Source: JAJECS01 sp965262745
GTDB lineage: Bacteria; Chloroflexota; UBA11872
Length of the DNA stretch: 64,000 nt
Direction: 5' to 3'
Assembly (NCBI GenBank): GCA_965262745.1
Contig: OZ253558.1
Span: forward strand, 1,178,001 to 1,242,000
Made by a program: the position numbers and the translations under genes. The first letter of the stretch is position 1, and every line of letters begins with the position of its first letter. The notes below the pieces were generated by a model, which saw only the letters and a program-made list of their open reading frames with translations, did not search any database and was not told the DNA's origin. Shown here in pieces: positions 40,504 to 52,238 of this stretch.

Positions 40504-42276
40504 ATGGCTGACATGCTCAGGGACGGATTCACGGACCGCTGGCTCAAGGCGCCGGCGACATATTGCGGCGACCTGGACCGCTGCCAGCCCGCCGATGCGA
40601 TTGGCGCCGCAGCCACCCGGGGCCGCTGGCGGACGGTGTCCTACACCGCCGGCGATCTCGCCGGGGTGATGCTGTTGGCCGGTCCGGAAACCGACGCGCC
40701 GCCGATCAGCTACCGGCTCAACGCGCGCGGCTGGCACGCTATCTCGATCGGCTCGTATGTGTTTCCCGACGCCACCGTTCGGCTGGCGGTGCGTCTCAGC
40801 GGCGACTCGGCCTTCTCGATTCTCCAGGTTCCCGAGATGGAGGGCGGCTGGACCACGCACGCTGCCGACAGCGAGCAGTTCACGGAGCTGTTCTGGACGG
40901 TGGCGGACCTGACCGATCGGCAGCTCGAGTTCCGCCAGATCAACTGGCGCGTGACGCCGGGCGACGCACCGGGCGCGGTGCAGGGCTCGGACGCGACGAT
41001 TGCTTATGTCAAGCTCGTGCCGCTCGACGCCGACGAGGTGCGCGCCCTCCAGTTGGACCGCGCCGCTCCCGACAGGCGGCGGCTCTTTGCGCACAACGAC
41101 GCGCACGGGCCGCATTGGTCGTATCGGCTCACCGAAGCCGACGAGATCCGCCGCGAGATCGAGCCCTACCGCGACTCGGACTTCGGCCGGATCTACTGGG
41201 AAGCCGCCGCCGGCGATCGCACCAACTATCTCAGCGCCATCGGCCAGCCGGCGACGTGCGACACCGCGCAGGATTTCGGACGCCAGGGCGACCGATTCGT
41301 GGCCGAAAGCTGGCGCATCTTCCGCGACAAGGGCATCGACCCGCTGCGCGTGGCCGTGGAGCACGCCCATGACGTGGGCCTGGAGCTGCACGCCAGCTAC
41401 CGGGTCGCCGGGTTCCACGAGCCGCCGCCGCTGCCCGATCTGCACGACGCCTCGTATATCGCCGCCCATCCCGACCAGCGCGGCGTCGACCGGCAGGGCC
41501 GCCCCACGCCGCGCATCTCCTACAGCCATCCCGGAGCGCGCCAGTACGTGCTCAGCTTGTTTCGGGAGATTGCCGCCTACGGCGTCGACGGGGTGTGCAT
41601 GTTCTACAACCGGCGCATGCCCGTCCTGGAGTACGAGCCGCCGCTGGTGACTGGCTTCCTGGACCGTTACGGAGAGGATCCCCGCGAGCTCGATCCGCGA
41701 GATCCCCGCTGGCTGGCCTTTCGCGCCGAAACGCTCACGCAGTTCATGCGCGAGCTGCGCGCCACCCTCGATGAGGAAGCCGCCCGCCTGGGTCGAACGA
41801 CCCGAATCGCCGTATCGGCCATCGTGACGGGCTTCGCCGAGGAGAATCTCTTCTACGGCATCGACGCGCCCACGTGGGTGCGTGAGGGGCTGGTGGACAC
41901 GCTGATTCCCTACTCGTCGCGTCCGGCGTGGGGCAGCGTGCAGCAATCGTGGACCGACCCGTCCGACATCGAACCGTGGGTGACCCTGACGTCCGGCACG
42001 GGAACCCGCCTGGCGCCGAACGTGATGCCCCGGGGGTTGGCCTCAGCCGACTATCGACGCCGCGCCGGTGCGCTTTACGAGGCAGGCGTCGAGAATCTCT
42101 ACTTCTGGGACACGAGCCCCTACAAGCCGGGGTCGTGGGAAGGGCTGCGCCGCCTGGGGCACATGGACGAGATTCGCGCCTGGCGAGAATCCGGTGAGAC
42201 CGACCTGGCGCCAACCACCACTCCGATCCGCGACCTGGACGGCTGGAGCTTCGAGACCTACGGCACGGGCGAGTAG
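40504..42276 (+). CDS. Glycosyl-hydrolase-like TIM-barrel protein (GHL10-like)
   Basis: A 590-residue protein whose N-terminal third is a jelly-roll-like beta region and whose C-terminal part ('GIDPLRVAVEHAHDVGLELHASYRV', 'YSHPGARQYVLSLFREIAAYGVDGVCMFYNRRMPV', 'VREGLVDTLIPYS') has the pattern of a putative glycosidase TIM barrel of the DUF4015/GHL10 kind: strand 'ELHASYRV', 'GVDGV..' then a catalytic-strand-like 'FY'. No signal peptide. The start is ATG 40504. Family assignment is by pattern; the catalytic acids cannot be assigned confidently. Confidence 0.6.
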   Translation: MADMLRDGFTDRWLKAPATYCGDLDRCQPADAIGAAATRGRWRTVSYTAGDLAGVMLLAGPETDAPPISYRLNARGWHAISIGSYVFPDATVRLAVRLSGDSAFSILQVPEMEGGWTTHAADSEQFTELFWTVADLTDRQLEFRQINWRVTPGDAPGAVQGSDATIAYVKLVPLDADEVRALQLDRAAPDRRRLFAHNDAHGPHWSYRLTEADEIRREIEPYRDSDFGRIYWEAAAGDRTNYLSAIGQPATCDTAQDFGRQGDRFVAESWRIFRDKGIDPLRVAVEHAHDVGLELHASYRVAGFHEPPPLPDLHDASYIAAHPDQRGVDRQGRPTPRISYSHPGARQYVLSLFREIAAYGVDGVCMFYNRRMPVLEYEPPLVTGFLDRYGEDPRELDPRDPRWLAFRAETLTQFMRELRATLDEEAARLGRTTRIAVSAIVTGFAEENLFYGIDAPTWVREGLVDTLIPYSSRPAWGSVQQSWTDPSDIEPWVTLTSGTGTRLAPNVMPRGLASADYRRRAGALYEAGVENLYFWDTSPYKPGSWEGLRRLGHMDEIRAWRESGETDLAPTTTPIRDLDGWSFETYGTGE

Positions 42277-42296
42277 CCGCGACGGGTCACGGGCTT

Positions 42297-42647
42297 CTAC
42301 AGCGTCTCGGTCCAGGGGTCGAGCGCCGGATACACGAACACCACGTGCAACGTCTCCCCGGCGCCGGTGCGAAATCCATGCGGCGTCCACGCGGGGGCCA
42401 GGAGAAAGTCGCCAGCCGCCACCGGGTGCTCCTCGTCATCGATCATCAATGTTCCGGTGCCGTCGACCACGTAGAAGCCTTCCTCAACGCGGTGACGGTG
42501 CAGCGGCAGCTCGCTGCTGGGCCGCAGGACGAAGGCGCCTGCGGTGAGCGCGCCCGACCCGGCTTCGGCGTTGAGCGCCTCGCAGGCGTCGAGCCCGGGC
42601 ATTTCCGTCGGTGCGAGTGGCTTGGACTCGCTGCGTACGATGGTCAT
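42297..42647 (-). CDS. Cupin-domain protein
   Basis: A 116-residue single cupin. Motif 1 is visible as 'LPLHRHRVEEGFYVVDGTG' (two His and Glu as metal ligands) and motif 2 as 'VAAGDFLLAPAWTPHGFRTG' with the final ligand His. ATG 42647 has AAGGAGG five bases upstream, so the longer frame from 42701 is rejected. Substrate unknown; small cupins bind metal and may be isomerases, dioxygenases or sensors. Convergent with the preceding gene. Confidence 0.9.
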   Translation of the reverse strand: MTIVRSESKPLAPTEMPGLDACEALNAEAGSGALTAGAFVLRPSSELPLHRHRVEEGFYVVDGTGTLMIDDEEHPVAAGDFLLAPAWTPHGFRTGAGETLHVVFVYPALDPWTETL

Positions 42648-42832
42648 TGATGCCTCCTTGGGGCGGTGATGCGCGGATACCATAGCCCGACCGGCGGGCA
42701 CCCTTTGCTAGACTCCCCGCGGCTGCCGCGGAACGCCGGCCGCATGGCGCGACGGCCCCAACGTGTGAGACGCATCTACTGAACATCCGCACGGCCTCCC
42801 TTCGAGAACGATCGCTCTACCTCGGCAGCGAC

Positions 42833-44197
42833 GTGCCGAGCGTCCGGCCAGACGCGAGTACCGACGCGCCGCTCGTCCCATGGCGCGTCTCGCCGGAGCC
42901 CTTCCCGCTGCGGGAGGAAACCGTGGCGGCGCTGCGCGTGTTGGGCCGCGACCTGCTGGCGTTCTACCAGGCTGCCAACCGGTTGTATGCCGGCGCCTCG
43001 CGGAGACAGTTGCCGAACTGGGTCTTGGGCTACCTCGACCGAGGCAAACCCGAGCGGGTCCGCGAGCTTGGTCAACTCCGCCGGATGCGGTCGCAGCTGC
43101 CGCGCATTATGCGGCCCGACCTCATGGCGCGGGACGATGGCACCCTCTGTGCGACGGAGCTCGACTCGGTGCCCGGCGGATTCGGCACGCTCGCCGCGCT
43201 CACCCGGCGCTACGCCGAGCTGGGCTTCGATCCGGTCGGCGGCGCCGAGGGTATTTCGCGCGCGCTGGCCGACATGTTCAACGAAGTGGCCGAGCGCGAC
43301 GCGCCGACGGTGGCCATCGTGGTGGCGGATGAGTCCGAGGACTACCGCGCTGAGATGATCTCCATCGCGAGTGACTTGCAGGCGGCGGGGCTCGACGCGC
43401 ACGCCGTACACCCGCGAGACCTCTCCCTGCACGGCAACGCGCTGTGTTTCGGAGACGACGCGCGGCGCGTGGACGTGGTGTATCGGTTCCTAGAGCTGCA
43501 CGACCTGCCGAACATCCCCAAGCTCGACCTCATCGTGTACGCCATGAAGCATCGGCTCGCCGTGGTCACGCCGCCGTTCAAGGCCTACCTGGAAGAGAAG
43601 CTGCTGCTGGCCCTCTTCCAGCACCCGGCCCTGGAAGAGTTCTGGCGGCGTGAGCTGGGCAAGGACGTGATGACCCGGCTGCGCACCGCCCTGGCGCCGA
43701 CCTGGGTGCTCGACCCGGCGCCGCTGCCTCCGTTTGCGGCGATCGATCCGGCGCTGGTGACCGCTGGCCGCCGCGTGCGGACGTGGGACGAGCTGCCGGG
43801 GCTGACCCAGCGGCAGCGACGGCTGGTGATCAAGCCGTCAGGGTTCTCCGAACTCGCCTGGGGCGCGCGGGGGGTCACCGTGGGGCACGACGTGTCCGCC
43901 GACGCCTGGGGGCAAGCCGTGCAGCAGGCGCTCGAGAGCTTCCCGACATGCCCCTATGTGATCCAGCCGTACTACGAAAGCCGCCGGGTACCCGTGCCGT
44001 TCTTTGACTTCGAGGCCGACGAGGTGCGCCAGATGGATGGGCGCGCGCGCATCTCGCCCTTCTACATCGTCGCGAACGACGACGTGACGCTGGCCGGGGT
44101 GCTGGTGACCGTGGTGCCTTCGGCAAACAAGGTCATCCACGGCACGCCGGAGTCGGTGCTGGCGCCGGCGGTCGTGTCCGAGGACGCGGTCATCTGA
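42833..44197 (+). CDS. ATP-grasp-like protein of unknown substrate
   Basis: A 454-residue protein with a C-terminal segment 'RLVIKPSGFSELAWGARGVTVG', then 'CPYVIQPYYESRRVPVPFFDF' and 'RISPFYIVANDDVTLAGVLVTVVP', resembling an ATP-grasp site (K-P-x-x-x-x-x-x-G-V and a Q-x-x/E pair). The N-terminal half ('LLAFYQAANRLYAG', 'RPDLMARDDGTLCATELDSVPGGFG') is like the uncharacterised circularly permuted ATP-grasp proteins of the glutathionylspermidine-synthase group. The GTG at 42833 is the first usual start; in-frame codons back to 42779 also look coding, so the true start may be upstream. Peptide-bond-forming activity is inferred. Confidence 0.6.
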   Translation: MPSVRPDASTDAPLVPWRVSPEPFPLREETVAALRVLGRDLLAFYQAANRLYAGASRRQLPNWVLGYLDRGKPERVRELGQLRRMRSQLPRIMRPDLMARDDGTLCATELDSVPGGFGTLAALTRRYAELGFDPVGGAEGISRALADMFNEVAERDAPTVAIVVADESEDYRAEMISIASDLQAAGLDAHAVHPRDLSLHGNALCFGDDARRVDVVYRFLELHDLPNIPKLDLIVYAMKHRLAVVTPPFKAYLEEKLLLALFQHPALEEFWRRELGKDVMTRLRTALAPTWVLDPAPLPPFAAIDPALVTAGRRVRTWDELPGLTQRQRRLVIKPSGFSELAWGARGVTVGHDVSADAWGQAVQQALESFPTCPYVIQPYYESRRVPVPFFDFEADEVRQMDGRARISPFYIVANDDVTLAGVLVTVVPSANKVIHGTPESVLAPAVVSEDAVI

Positions 44198-44287
44198 CCA
44201 CGGCCGTCATGCCGGCCTTGAGCGGGTAAGGGCGGTTCGCGAACCGCCTCTGCAGTCGTCTCGTCGCCGGGCCCGGGGACGAGCGTT

Positions 44288-44318
44288 CTAGATTCCTCGC
44301 TAGCGCTCGGAGTGACAC
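44288..44318 (+). repeat. REP-like repeat, copy B
   Basis: Starts CTAGATTCCTCGC and ends GCTCGGAGTGACAC; same family and orientation as 5247-5274 and 47669-47700. Confidence 0.7.
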
Positions 44319-44377
44319 GTCGGGGGCCGCGGAGTAGTGCCCGAGGGCGACGCAATGCCGACGGCGGAGGGAAAACC

Positions 44378-44402
44378 GGGCACCCACAAGGGGCACCCCT
44401 AC
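44378..44402 (-). repeat. Small dispersed hairpin repeat, copy 2
   Basis: Inverse complement of the 25-base element at 370-394 with four differences. Confidence 0.6.
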
Positions 44403-44468
44403 ACCGACTCGCCAATGCCGCCAGCTTAAACGCCGGGTGAAGGCACGGGACGCAACCGTGATCCGCGG

Positions 44469-45140
44469 CTAGCGATCCGATTCGCCGGCTTGGTGCCGGG
44501 CGATGGCGTCGTCGACGAGCCGGCCGGCGGCCTCCGCGCCCTCGCTTCGCAGCACGCGGTACAGCCCCGCCGCGCGCAGTTCACGCCAGAGCCGCTCGCG
44601 CGACCCAAAGCCCGACACCGCACAGCGCACGCGTTCGCGCCAGCGCACGTAGTGATCGAGCTGTTCTTCGATTTCCGACCCCAGCACGCTGTCGAGGTGC
44701 TCGCGCAGCGCCGCCGTAAATGCCGGACTGCGTCCGCCGGTGCTTACGGCCACGGCCACGGGTCCCCGGCGCACATAGCCGACGGCGAAAACGTCGCAAG
44801 CATCCGGGTCGTCCACGACGTTGACGATCGCCCCGCGGCTGCGCGCGTCGTCGGCAATGGCTCGATCACGCGCGCGCTCACCGGTGGCGATGATCACGAG
44901 CGCATGCCCCTCGAGGTGGGATGGGTCGTAGGGCTCGCGCCGAAGCTCGGCGTGTCCGTCATCAACCAGAGCTTGAATGCCGGGATCGACATCGTCTGCC
45001 GGTTCGACCAGGACCGTCGGACGGACGCCGAAATCGGCAAGATAGGCAGCCTTGTACGCAGCCGCCGCCCCGCTCCCCACGATCAGCGCCGTCCGCCCCC
45101 GCATGTTGAGTGCCACCGGCACGTAGGCAGGTTCGCTCAC
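44469..45140 (-). CDS. Precorrin-2 dehydrogenase/sirohydrochlorin ferrochelatase-like (siroheme synthase N-domain)
   Basis: A 223-residue CysG-N/Met8p-like protein: 'YVPVALNMRGRTALIVGSGAAAAYKAAYLADFG' is the NAD-binding opening, 'VNVVDDPDACDVF' contains the catalytic Asp seen in family members, and 'VAVSTGGRSPAFTAALREHLDS' is the conserved loop. It oxidises precorrin-2 and may insert iron to make siroheme. The start is probably GTG 45140 (or 45143); the frame upstream of that has no family similarity. No uroporphyrinogen methyltransferase domain is fused and no neighbouring siroheme gene is present. Confidence 0.88.
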   Translation of the reverse strand: MSEPAYVPVALNMRGRTALIVGSGAAAAYKAAYLADFGVRPTVLVEPADDVDPGIQALVDDGHAELRREPYDPSHLEGHALVIIATGERARDRAIADDARSRGAIVNVVDDPDACDVFAVGYVRRGPVAVAVSTGGRSPAFTAALREHLDSVLGSEIEEQLDHYVRWRERVRCAVSGFGSRERLWRELRAAGLYRVLRSEGAEAAGRLVDDAIARHQAGESDR

Positions 45141-45229
45141 CACGCCCACTCTCGGATGCCGACCACCACAAACGCGGTGCCCAGCCTGCTCTGATCGTTC
45201 GGTTGCCGGGGCCTTGCTACCGTCACCCG

Positions 45230-46429
45230 ATGCCCGCCAGCGAGCGCGTTGCGCCGAAGCCCGCAAGTCTACGCACTCGAAGGTTCGCGACCTTTGCGGC
45301 CGTCGCGGCGCTGGGGGTGGCGGGATGGCTGCCCACGTCCTACTTCATGTCGCTGCTGGTTCGCGAACAGCTTGGCGGCGGCATCGCGGGTGCCGCGCTG
45401 GTCATCGGCACGATGCACCTGTCGCGCGCGATCGGCGCCGCGATCACCGGGCGCTGGGTCACGCGGCTCGAAAGCCGCGCCGTGTATGCGCTGGGCCTTG
45501 CCGGCATGACGACCCTGATGGTGATGCTGGTCCTAGCCCCCGATGTGGCGTGGGTAATCGTCGCCGCCCCGCTCGCGGGCCTGTCCATGGCCTACTTCTG
45601 GGCGGGGCTGCAAACCTACGTCATTGAGATCGCGCCGCCGTCCCGGCGCGGGGCCGCCGTTGGAGTTATTGGCTTCGTGGTGGTTCTGGTCCCGGGCGTC
45701 GCGGGCGTCGTGCAGGGATTCGTGGCCGAGGCTTTCGGCTTCCGCGTGTTCGCCATCGCCGCCGGAAGCGCCCTCGCGGCGGCCCTGCTGCTCACACTCG
45801 GGGCCCTGCCGCGACCGACATCGGTGCGGATGCCTCAACCCCCACCGAGCATCAGCTTTGCGCGGCTGGTGCGCTCCCCAGCAGTGACCGCCGTCCTGGT
45901 CGTTCGAGCAGCGTCAACGGTTGGCTATGCGGCCATGATTCTGCTGGCCGGGCCGCGGCTGGTGGAAGTCGGAGGCGACCTGCGGGCTGTCGGCGTCATG
46001 ACGCTGGTCGCGGCGGTCGGGGGCGCCGCGGCGCAATTGGCGATTGGCCGGCTCTCGGACAGGTTCAGCCGGCGGACCGTGCTGTTTGGCACGATCGCAC
46101 TGGCGGCGCCAGCCACGGCCGCATTTGGATTCGTGGACAACGTGCCCGGGCTGCTGGTCGTCGCCACCGTCTGGGCCGTGGCGATGTGGGGCATCAACAC
46201 CATGGCGGTGAGCCTCTGCGGCGACGTGGCGCCCCGGGGATCGCTGAGCCGGGTGATGGTGCTGGACGGCACGGCGTTTTCGGCAGGGGCGGTCATCGGA
46301 GCGGCTGTGGTGATGGCGACGGGAGCCGCTGCCCCGGCTATAGCGTTCTACGCGAGCGCGGCGGTCTTGCTGGTGGGCCTGGCGGCTCTACCGCTAGCGG
46401 CGCCGGGGCGATCGCCTACGACCGCTTAG
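45230..46429 (+). CDS. Major facilitator superfamily transporter
   Basis: A 399-residue 12-segment MFS protein, divergent from the siroheme gene. The loop 2-3 motif is weak ('ITGRWVTRLESRAVYALGL'); the second-half copy 'IGRLSDRFSRRTVLF' is good. ATG 45230 is used because the first membrane segment ('FATFAAVAALGVAGWLPTSYFMSLL') begins about 20 residues later; the longer frame from 45110 overlaps the neighbouring gene. Substrate unknown. Confidence 0.86.
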   Translation: MPASERVAPKPASLRTRRFATFAAVAALGVAGWLPTSYFMSLLVREQLGGGIAGAALVIGTMHLSRAIGAAITGRWVTRLESRAVYALGLAGMTTLMVMLVLAPDVAWVIVAAPLAGLSMAYFWAGLQTYVIEIAPPSRRGAAVGVIGFVVVLVPGVAGVVQGFVAEAFGFRVFAIAAGSALAAALLLTLGALPRPTSVRMPQPPPSISFARLVRSPAVTAVLVVRAASTVGYAAMILLAGPRLVEVGGDLRAVGVMTLVAAVGGAAAQLAIGRLSDRFSRRTVLFGTIALAAPATAAFGFVDNVPGLLVVATVWAVAMWGINTMAVSLCGDVAPRGSLSRVMVLDGTAFSAGAVIGAAVVMATGAAAPAIAFYASAAVLLVGLAALPLAAPGRSPTTA

Positions 46430-46457
46430 AAACGCTATACGACGTGACTCATGCAGC

Positions 46458-47519
46458 TTATTGACGATGCGTCACTTGGCTTTGCTCATATGCCCATCGT
46501 TCTGATAAGTCATCATGCTCCGTGTCGTCCGGGTTGAACTGGTGCAATCGAGCTTCGGAAACAATGGTGTCGTAACGTTCGACGAACTCGGCAAACTTCG
46601 CCCGGTCGTAGTTGTACGACCGCAGCCAGTTTTCGATCCCATTCGGCAGTACGCCGATTACGAATCTCACGACGTGCAACACCTTCATCCCATCGACGAA
46701 CGGCGCAACATCGCGATCTGGGTGTGTGAACCGCGGCAGGAGCCTGTGTGTCTTTCCCGAACGCACCTTTCGTGAGTCGAGATTCGTCATGTGGATCAGG
46801 GAGTTCCGCAGCTCCCATAGTTCAGCCGAGGTTACCCCAACCATACTAAGATCACAGTAGTCGTCAAGCCACTTCACAAAACAGTCATTATGGTCGGGGC
46901 CGTACTCAACGTACCCGAAGGTGTCAATCGTGGAGAATACCAACTTCAAGCACGACACGTACTTGCGGTTGTTCCACAAAAGGTGGATGGCCTCGAAGTA
47001 GTCGTCTTGTATGAGGCTAGGGAAGTCGAATCCATCCTTGGTGAGATAGATTCTAAGGAAGTCGGGCACGCCACCGACGCTCGACACATCGCGGGTCTCG
47101 TCCACGCGCACCTCATCGTTCACGATGTGTGTAACGCAGTAGACCGGATTCTGACCGACGACACCCGCCCCGGCAAGTGCTTCGACGAACGGGTTTAGCC
47201 GATCCATGACCTCGAAGTCACGCAACAGAATTGGCTTCTCCAAGTCTTCGCGTGATGCGCCTGAATGGTCGTGCTGCACCCTGGATTGCAGGAATTTCGT
47301 TAGCTCTTCGTAGCTTCCATCCTTCTCGTACATGCGCCATCCGACGGCGTGGACGTGCGTTCCGTCCCCGTATACAAATATATTGACAAGTGGATCCTTC
47401 ATAACTTGGAGCTTCCGTTTTGCACGGACCTTGGTTTCTGCGAACCGCAATGTAGTTGGTTCGCCAGACGTTGTGAAGCCAACATCGAACTCGCAACGCA
47501 TGACCCAGTTGCGATGCAC
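46458..47519 (-). CDS. Hypothetical accessory protein with HEPN-like C-terminal region
   Basis: A 353-residue protein that I cannot assign to a family. It is clearly AT-richer than its neighbours, suggesting transfer. The N-terminal 200 residues are alpha/beta ('LRFAETKVRAKRKLQV', 'VNIFVYGDGTHVHAVGWRMYE'). The C-terminal part is helical and contains 'DYFEAIHLLWNNRKYVSCLKLVFSTID' and 'AELWELRNSLIHMTNLDSRK'; 'RNSLIH' near residues 237-242 fits the R-x4-H motif of HEPN ribonuclease-type domains. No partner antitoxin (MNT-type nucleotidyltransferase) is adjacent. Start may be ATG 47519 or 47501. Confidence 0.6.
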   Translation of the reverse strand: MHRNWVMRCEFDVGFTTSGEPTTLRFAETKVRAKRKLQVMKDPLVNIFVYGDGTHVHAVGWRMYEKDGSYEELTKFLQSRVQHDHSGASREDLEKPILLRDFEVMDRLNPFVEALAGAGVVGQNPVYCVTHIVNDEVRVDETRDVSSVGGVPDFLRIYLTKDGFDFPSLIQDDYFEAIHLLWNNRKYVSCLKLVFSTIDTFGYVEYGPDHNDCFVKWLDDYCDLSMVGVTSAELWELRNSLIHMTNLDSRKVRSGKTHRLLPRFTHPDRDVAPFVDGMKVLHVVRFVIGVLPNGIENWLRSYNYDRAKFAEFVERYDTIVSEARLHQFNPDDTEHDDLSERWAYEQSQVTHRQ

Positions 47520-47754
47520 TTCGTCATCCGATCTTCCCTGTGCCTAATGCCCCCCCTCCCTCGAGGTCCGTAAACGCCCGTGCCCCGCCGACATCCCGCC
47601 ATGCCGACCTTGAGCCGGCATCCAGGTCCGGGCCCTGGCGCCTCATCCCCGCGCGCGGGGACGAGCGTCTTAGATTTCTCGCTTCGCTCGAAATGACATC
47701 TGAGGACTGCGGAATGACACCCGAGGGCCGCAGACCGACGTTCTCGGAGCGAGA
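47520..47754. other. Gene-free spacer with composite repeat
   Basis: No coding sequence. Positions 47605-47715 resemble 44210-44330 (CCTTGAGC, GGGGACGAGCGT, then the REP-like element), giving the second copy of a composite dispersed repeat. Confidence 0.65.
47669..47700 (+). repeat. REP-like repeat, copy C
   Basis: CTTAGATTTCTCGC ... GCTCGAAATGACATC, same family as 5247-5274 and 44288-44318. Confidence 0.7.
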
Positions 47755-48585
47755 CTAGTAGGGCGGCTGCGTTTCGGGATGGCGGCGCATGAATTGCGCT
47801 TGCTGGATACCTATGTTCTCCTGCAGCTGGATAGAAAGCCCGCCGTCGACCACCAGCGCGTGGCCGGTGACGAACGAGGCGTCCTCGGAGCACAGGAAGG
47901 CCACGGCCGAGGCGATTTCCTCCGGTCGCCCGGCGCGGCGCAGGGGGTATTGATCCGCGACCAACTCCAGCCCACTGGGGTTGTCGTCCCACATCACGCG
48001 CTGGATGTTCTCGGTGACCATGTGCCCCGGACAGATGCTGTTGACGCGGATGTTGTCCGGACCGAACTGGATGGCCATCTGCTTGGTTACGCCGATCGCG
48101 GCGGATTTGCCAGCTTCGTAGACCAGATAGTCCTTGGCCATCAGCAGGCCGTGGACGGACGCGATGTTCACGATGTAGCCACCGCCAACCCGGCGCATCT
48201 CAGGCACGGCGTACTTGGCGCCCAAGAACAGGGCTTTGACCAGGAGCGCCATGCCGAAGTCCCACTGCTCCTCGGTAACTTCCTCCGCGCCGCCGGGCAG
48301 CGCCTCCATGGCGGGGAAGGCGTTGTTGACCAGGATGTCCAGGCGACCCCAACGCTCGACGGCGTGCTGAACCATCTCCCGAATATCGTCATGGCGGGAC
48401 ACGTCGGAGCGAAGTGCGGCAGCCGTTCCGCCCGCCGCCTCGATGCGATCGACATTCGACGCCGCCAGCTCTTCGTTGATGTCCGCAATGAGCACTCGCG
48501 CGCCATCCGCGGCCAGCCGGCGCGCAATGGCGCCGCCAAGGCCGGTGGCGCCGCCGGTCACAATCGCAACACGGGATTCGTCCAT
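47755..48585 (-). CDS. Short-chain dehydrogenase/reductase
   Basis: A 276-residue classical SDR. The cofactor motif is 'TGGATGLGGAIARRL', followed by 'NNAFPAMEA' (N-N-A-G variant), the catalytic Ser in 'VNIASVHG', the Y-x3-K pair in 'VYEAGKSAAIG', and 'RVNSICPGHMVTENI'. The start is ATG 48585 (ATG 48591 is also possible). It lies 10 bases downstream of uvrA on the same strand, so it is likely transcribed with it. Substrate unknown. Confidence 0.9.
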   Translation of the reverse strand: MDESRVAIVTGGATGLGGAIARRLAADGARVLIADINEELAASNVDRIEAAGGTAAALRSDVSRHDDIREMVQHAVERWGRLDILVNNAFPAMEALPGGAEEVTEEQWDFGMALLVKALFLGAKYAVPEMRRVGGGYIVNIASVHGLLMAKDYLVYEAGKSAAIGVTKQMAIQFGPDNIRVNSICPGHMVTENIQRVMWDDNPSGLELVADQYPLRRAGRPEEIASAVAFLCSEDASFVTGHALVVDGGLSIQLQENIGIQQAQFMRRHPETQPPY

Positions 48586-48595
48586 GGGCATGCTC

Positions 48596-51490
<2,895 letters not shown>

Positions 51491-51567
51491 AACCCCCTAG
51501 CTTAATCGATTCCGTGTTCGCCCGCCGTACGGTGCCGGTGGGGGCTGTGTCATTCCCAAGGGCCCGT

Positions 51568-51589
51568 CCCACGCGGCACGCAGCGTGGG
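51568..51589. repeat. Hairpin repeat before GGGCCACCGG, copy at left side of the DUF402 cargo
   Basis: CCCACGC (51568-51574) pairs with GCGTGGG (51583-51589); followed by CCACCGG. Related to 5425-5448 and 52848-52876; the two latter copies flank the DUF402 and membrane genes. Confidence 0.65.
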
Positions 51590-51596
51590 CCACCGG

Positions 51597-52202
51597 CTAC
51601 TCGATTAGATCCCAATTCGGCGGCAGCGGTGGGATCGTCCAGATGGGATCGGGGCGCCACGTCTCCCATCCGTCGGCGAACGGCGAGCTCCGCGTCTCCA
51701 GCCGTTGGATTGCCCGCTTCCCTTCCGCAACAAACGAATCGGCTTGAGCCTGAGTCACAAGCCCCAGTGCGACCGCTCTTGCCAGCTCGTCTACATCCTT
51801 CCACGCCCAGCCCGCCAGGTCCGGCTGGACGACGATATCCAGGACGTGATCGGTGAAGTCGACGCCAATGGGTGTGCTTTCGTAGGGGCTTTCCAGATTG
51901 ATGTACCAACGATGGAACCGGCCGCGCTTCCACATGGCGTAGGAGGCGTGCGCATCGCCCGCGTACTTGATTCGGACCAGGTCGTCTCTCCAGACGTCGT
52001 CGACAAGCTCCCATTCCCCGATCGGCAAATGGTCCGAGCGGTAGGTGCTCTTGTTCTTGATCGGGGTGCCGGCAGCCAGGTAGAGCGCCGAGATCTGCTC
52101 GGTATCGGCGATCACCGTCATCGGTAGGGCAATTTGGATTTTCTCGCCCCACATGCTGCGCACTACGACCTGATCCCCGGGCTGCCAACGCTGGGCGGTC
52201 AT
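51597..52202 (-). CDS. DUF402 domain protein
   Basis: A 201-residue protein of the DUF402 type, a fold related to nucleoside phosphatases such as Ntdp. The conserved stretch 'RWYINLESPYESTPIGVDFTDHVLDIVVQPD' and then 'WAWKDVDELARAVALGLVTQAQA' gives the WYINL, D-x-x-D and (W)KDxDEL motifs that hold metal-binding acids. A nucleotide/polyphosphate phosphatase role is likely but not shown. It starts with ATG 52202. Confidence 0.85.
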   Translation of the reverse strand: MTAQRWQPGDQVVVRSMWGEKIQIALPMTVIADTEQISALYLAAGTPIKNKSTYRSDHLPIGEWELVDDVWRDDLVRIKYAGDAHASYAMWKRGRFHRWYINLESPYESTPIGVDFTDHVLDIVVQPDLAGWAWKDVDELARAVALGLVTQAQADSFVAEGKRAIQRLETRSSPFADGWETWRPDPIWTIPPLPPNWDLIE

Positions 52203-52238
52203 GGCCGGACCGGCATGATCCCAGGACGATTGATCAAG

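Larger units (their letters stand above)
44198..44468. other. Repeat-only spacer
   Basis: No gene. It holds a perfect palindrome GGCGGTTCGCGAACCGCC (44231-44248), REP-like copy B (44288-44318) and the second copy of the 25-base hairpin (44378-44402). The first part, 'CCTTGAGC..GG ... GGGGACGAGCGT', recurs at 47605-47670, so a composite element of about 120 bases is present twice. Confidence 0.7.

Noticed and set aside
46430..47754. Gene-end relic flanking the HEPN-like gene, as seen at other cargo
   Set aside because: Comparing the MFS and SDR ends with the two flanks by eye gave only short, chance-level matches.
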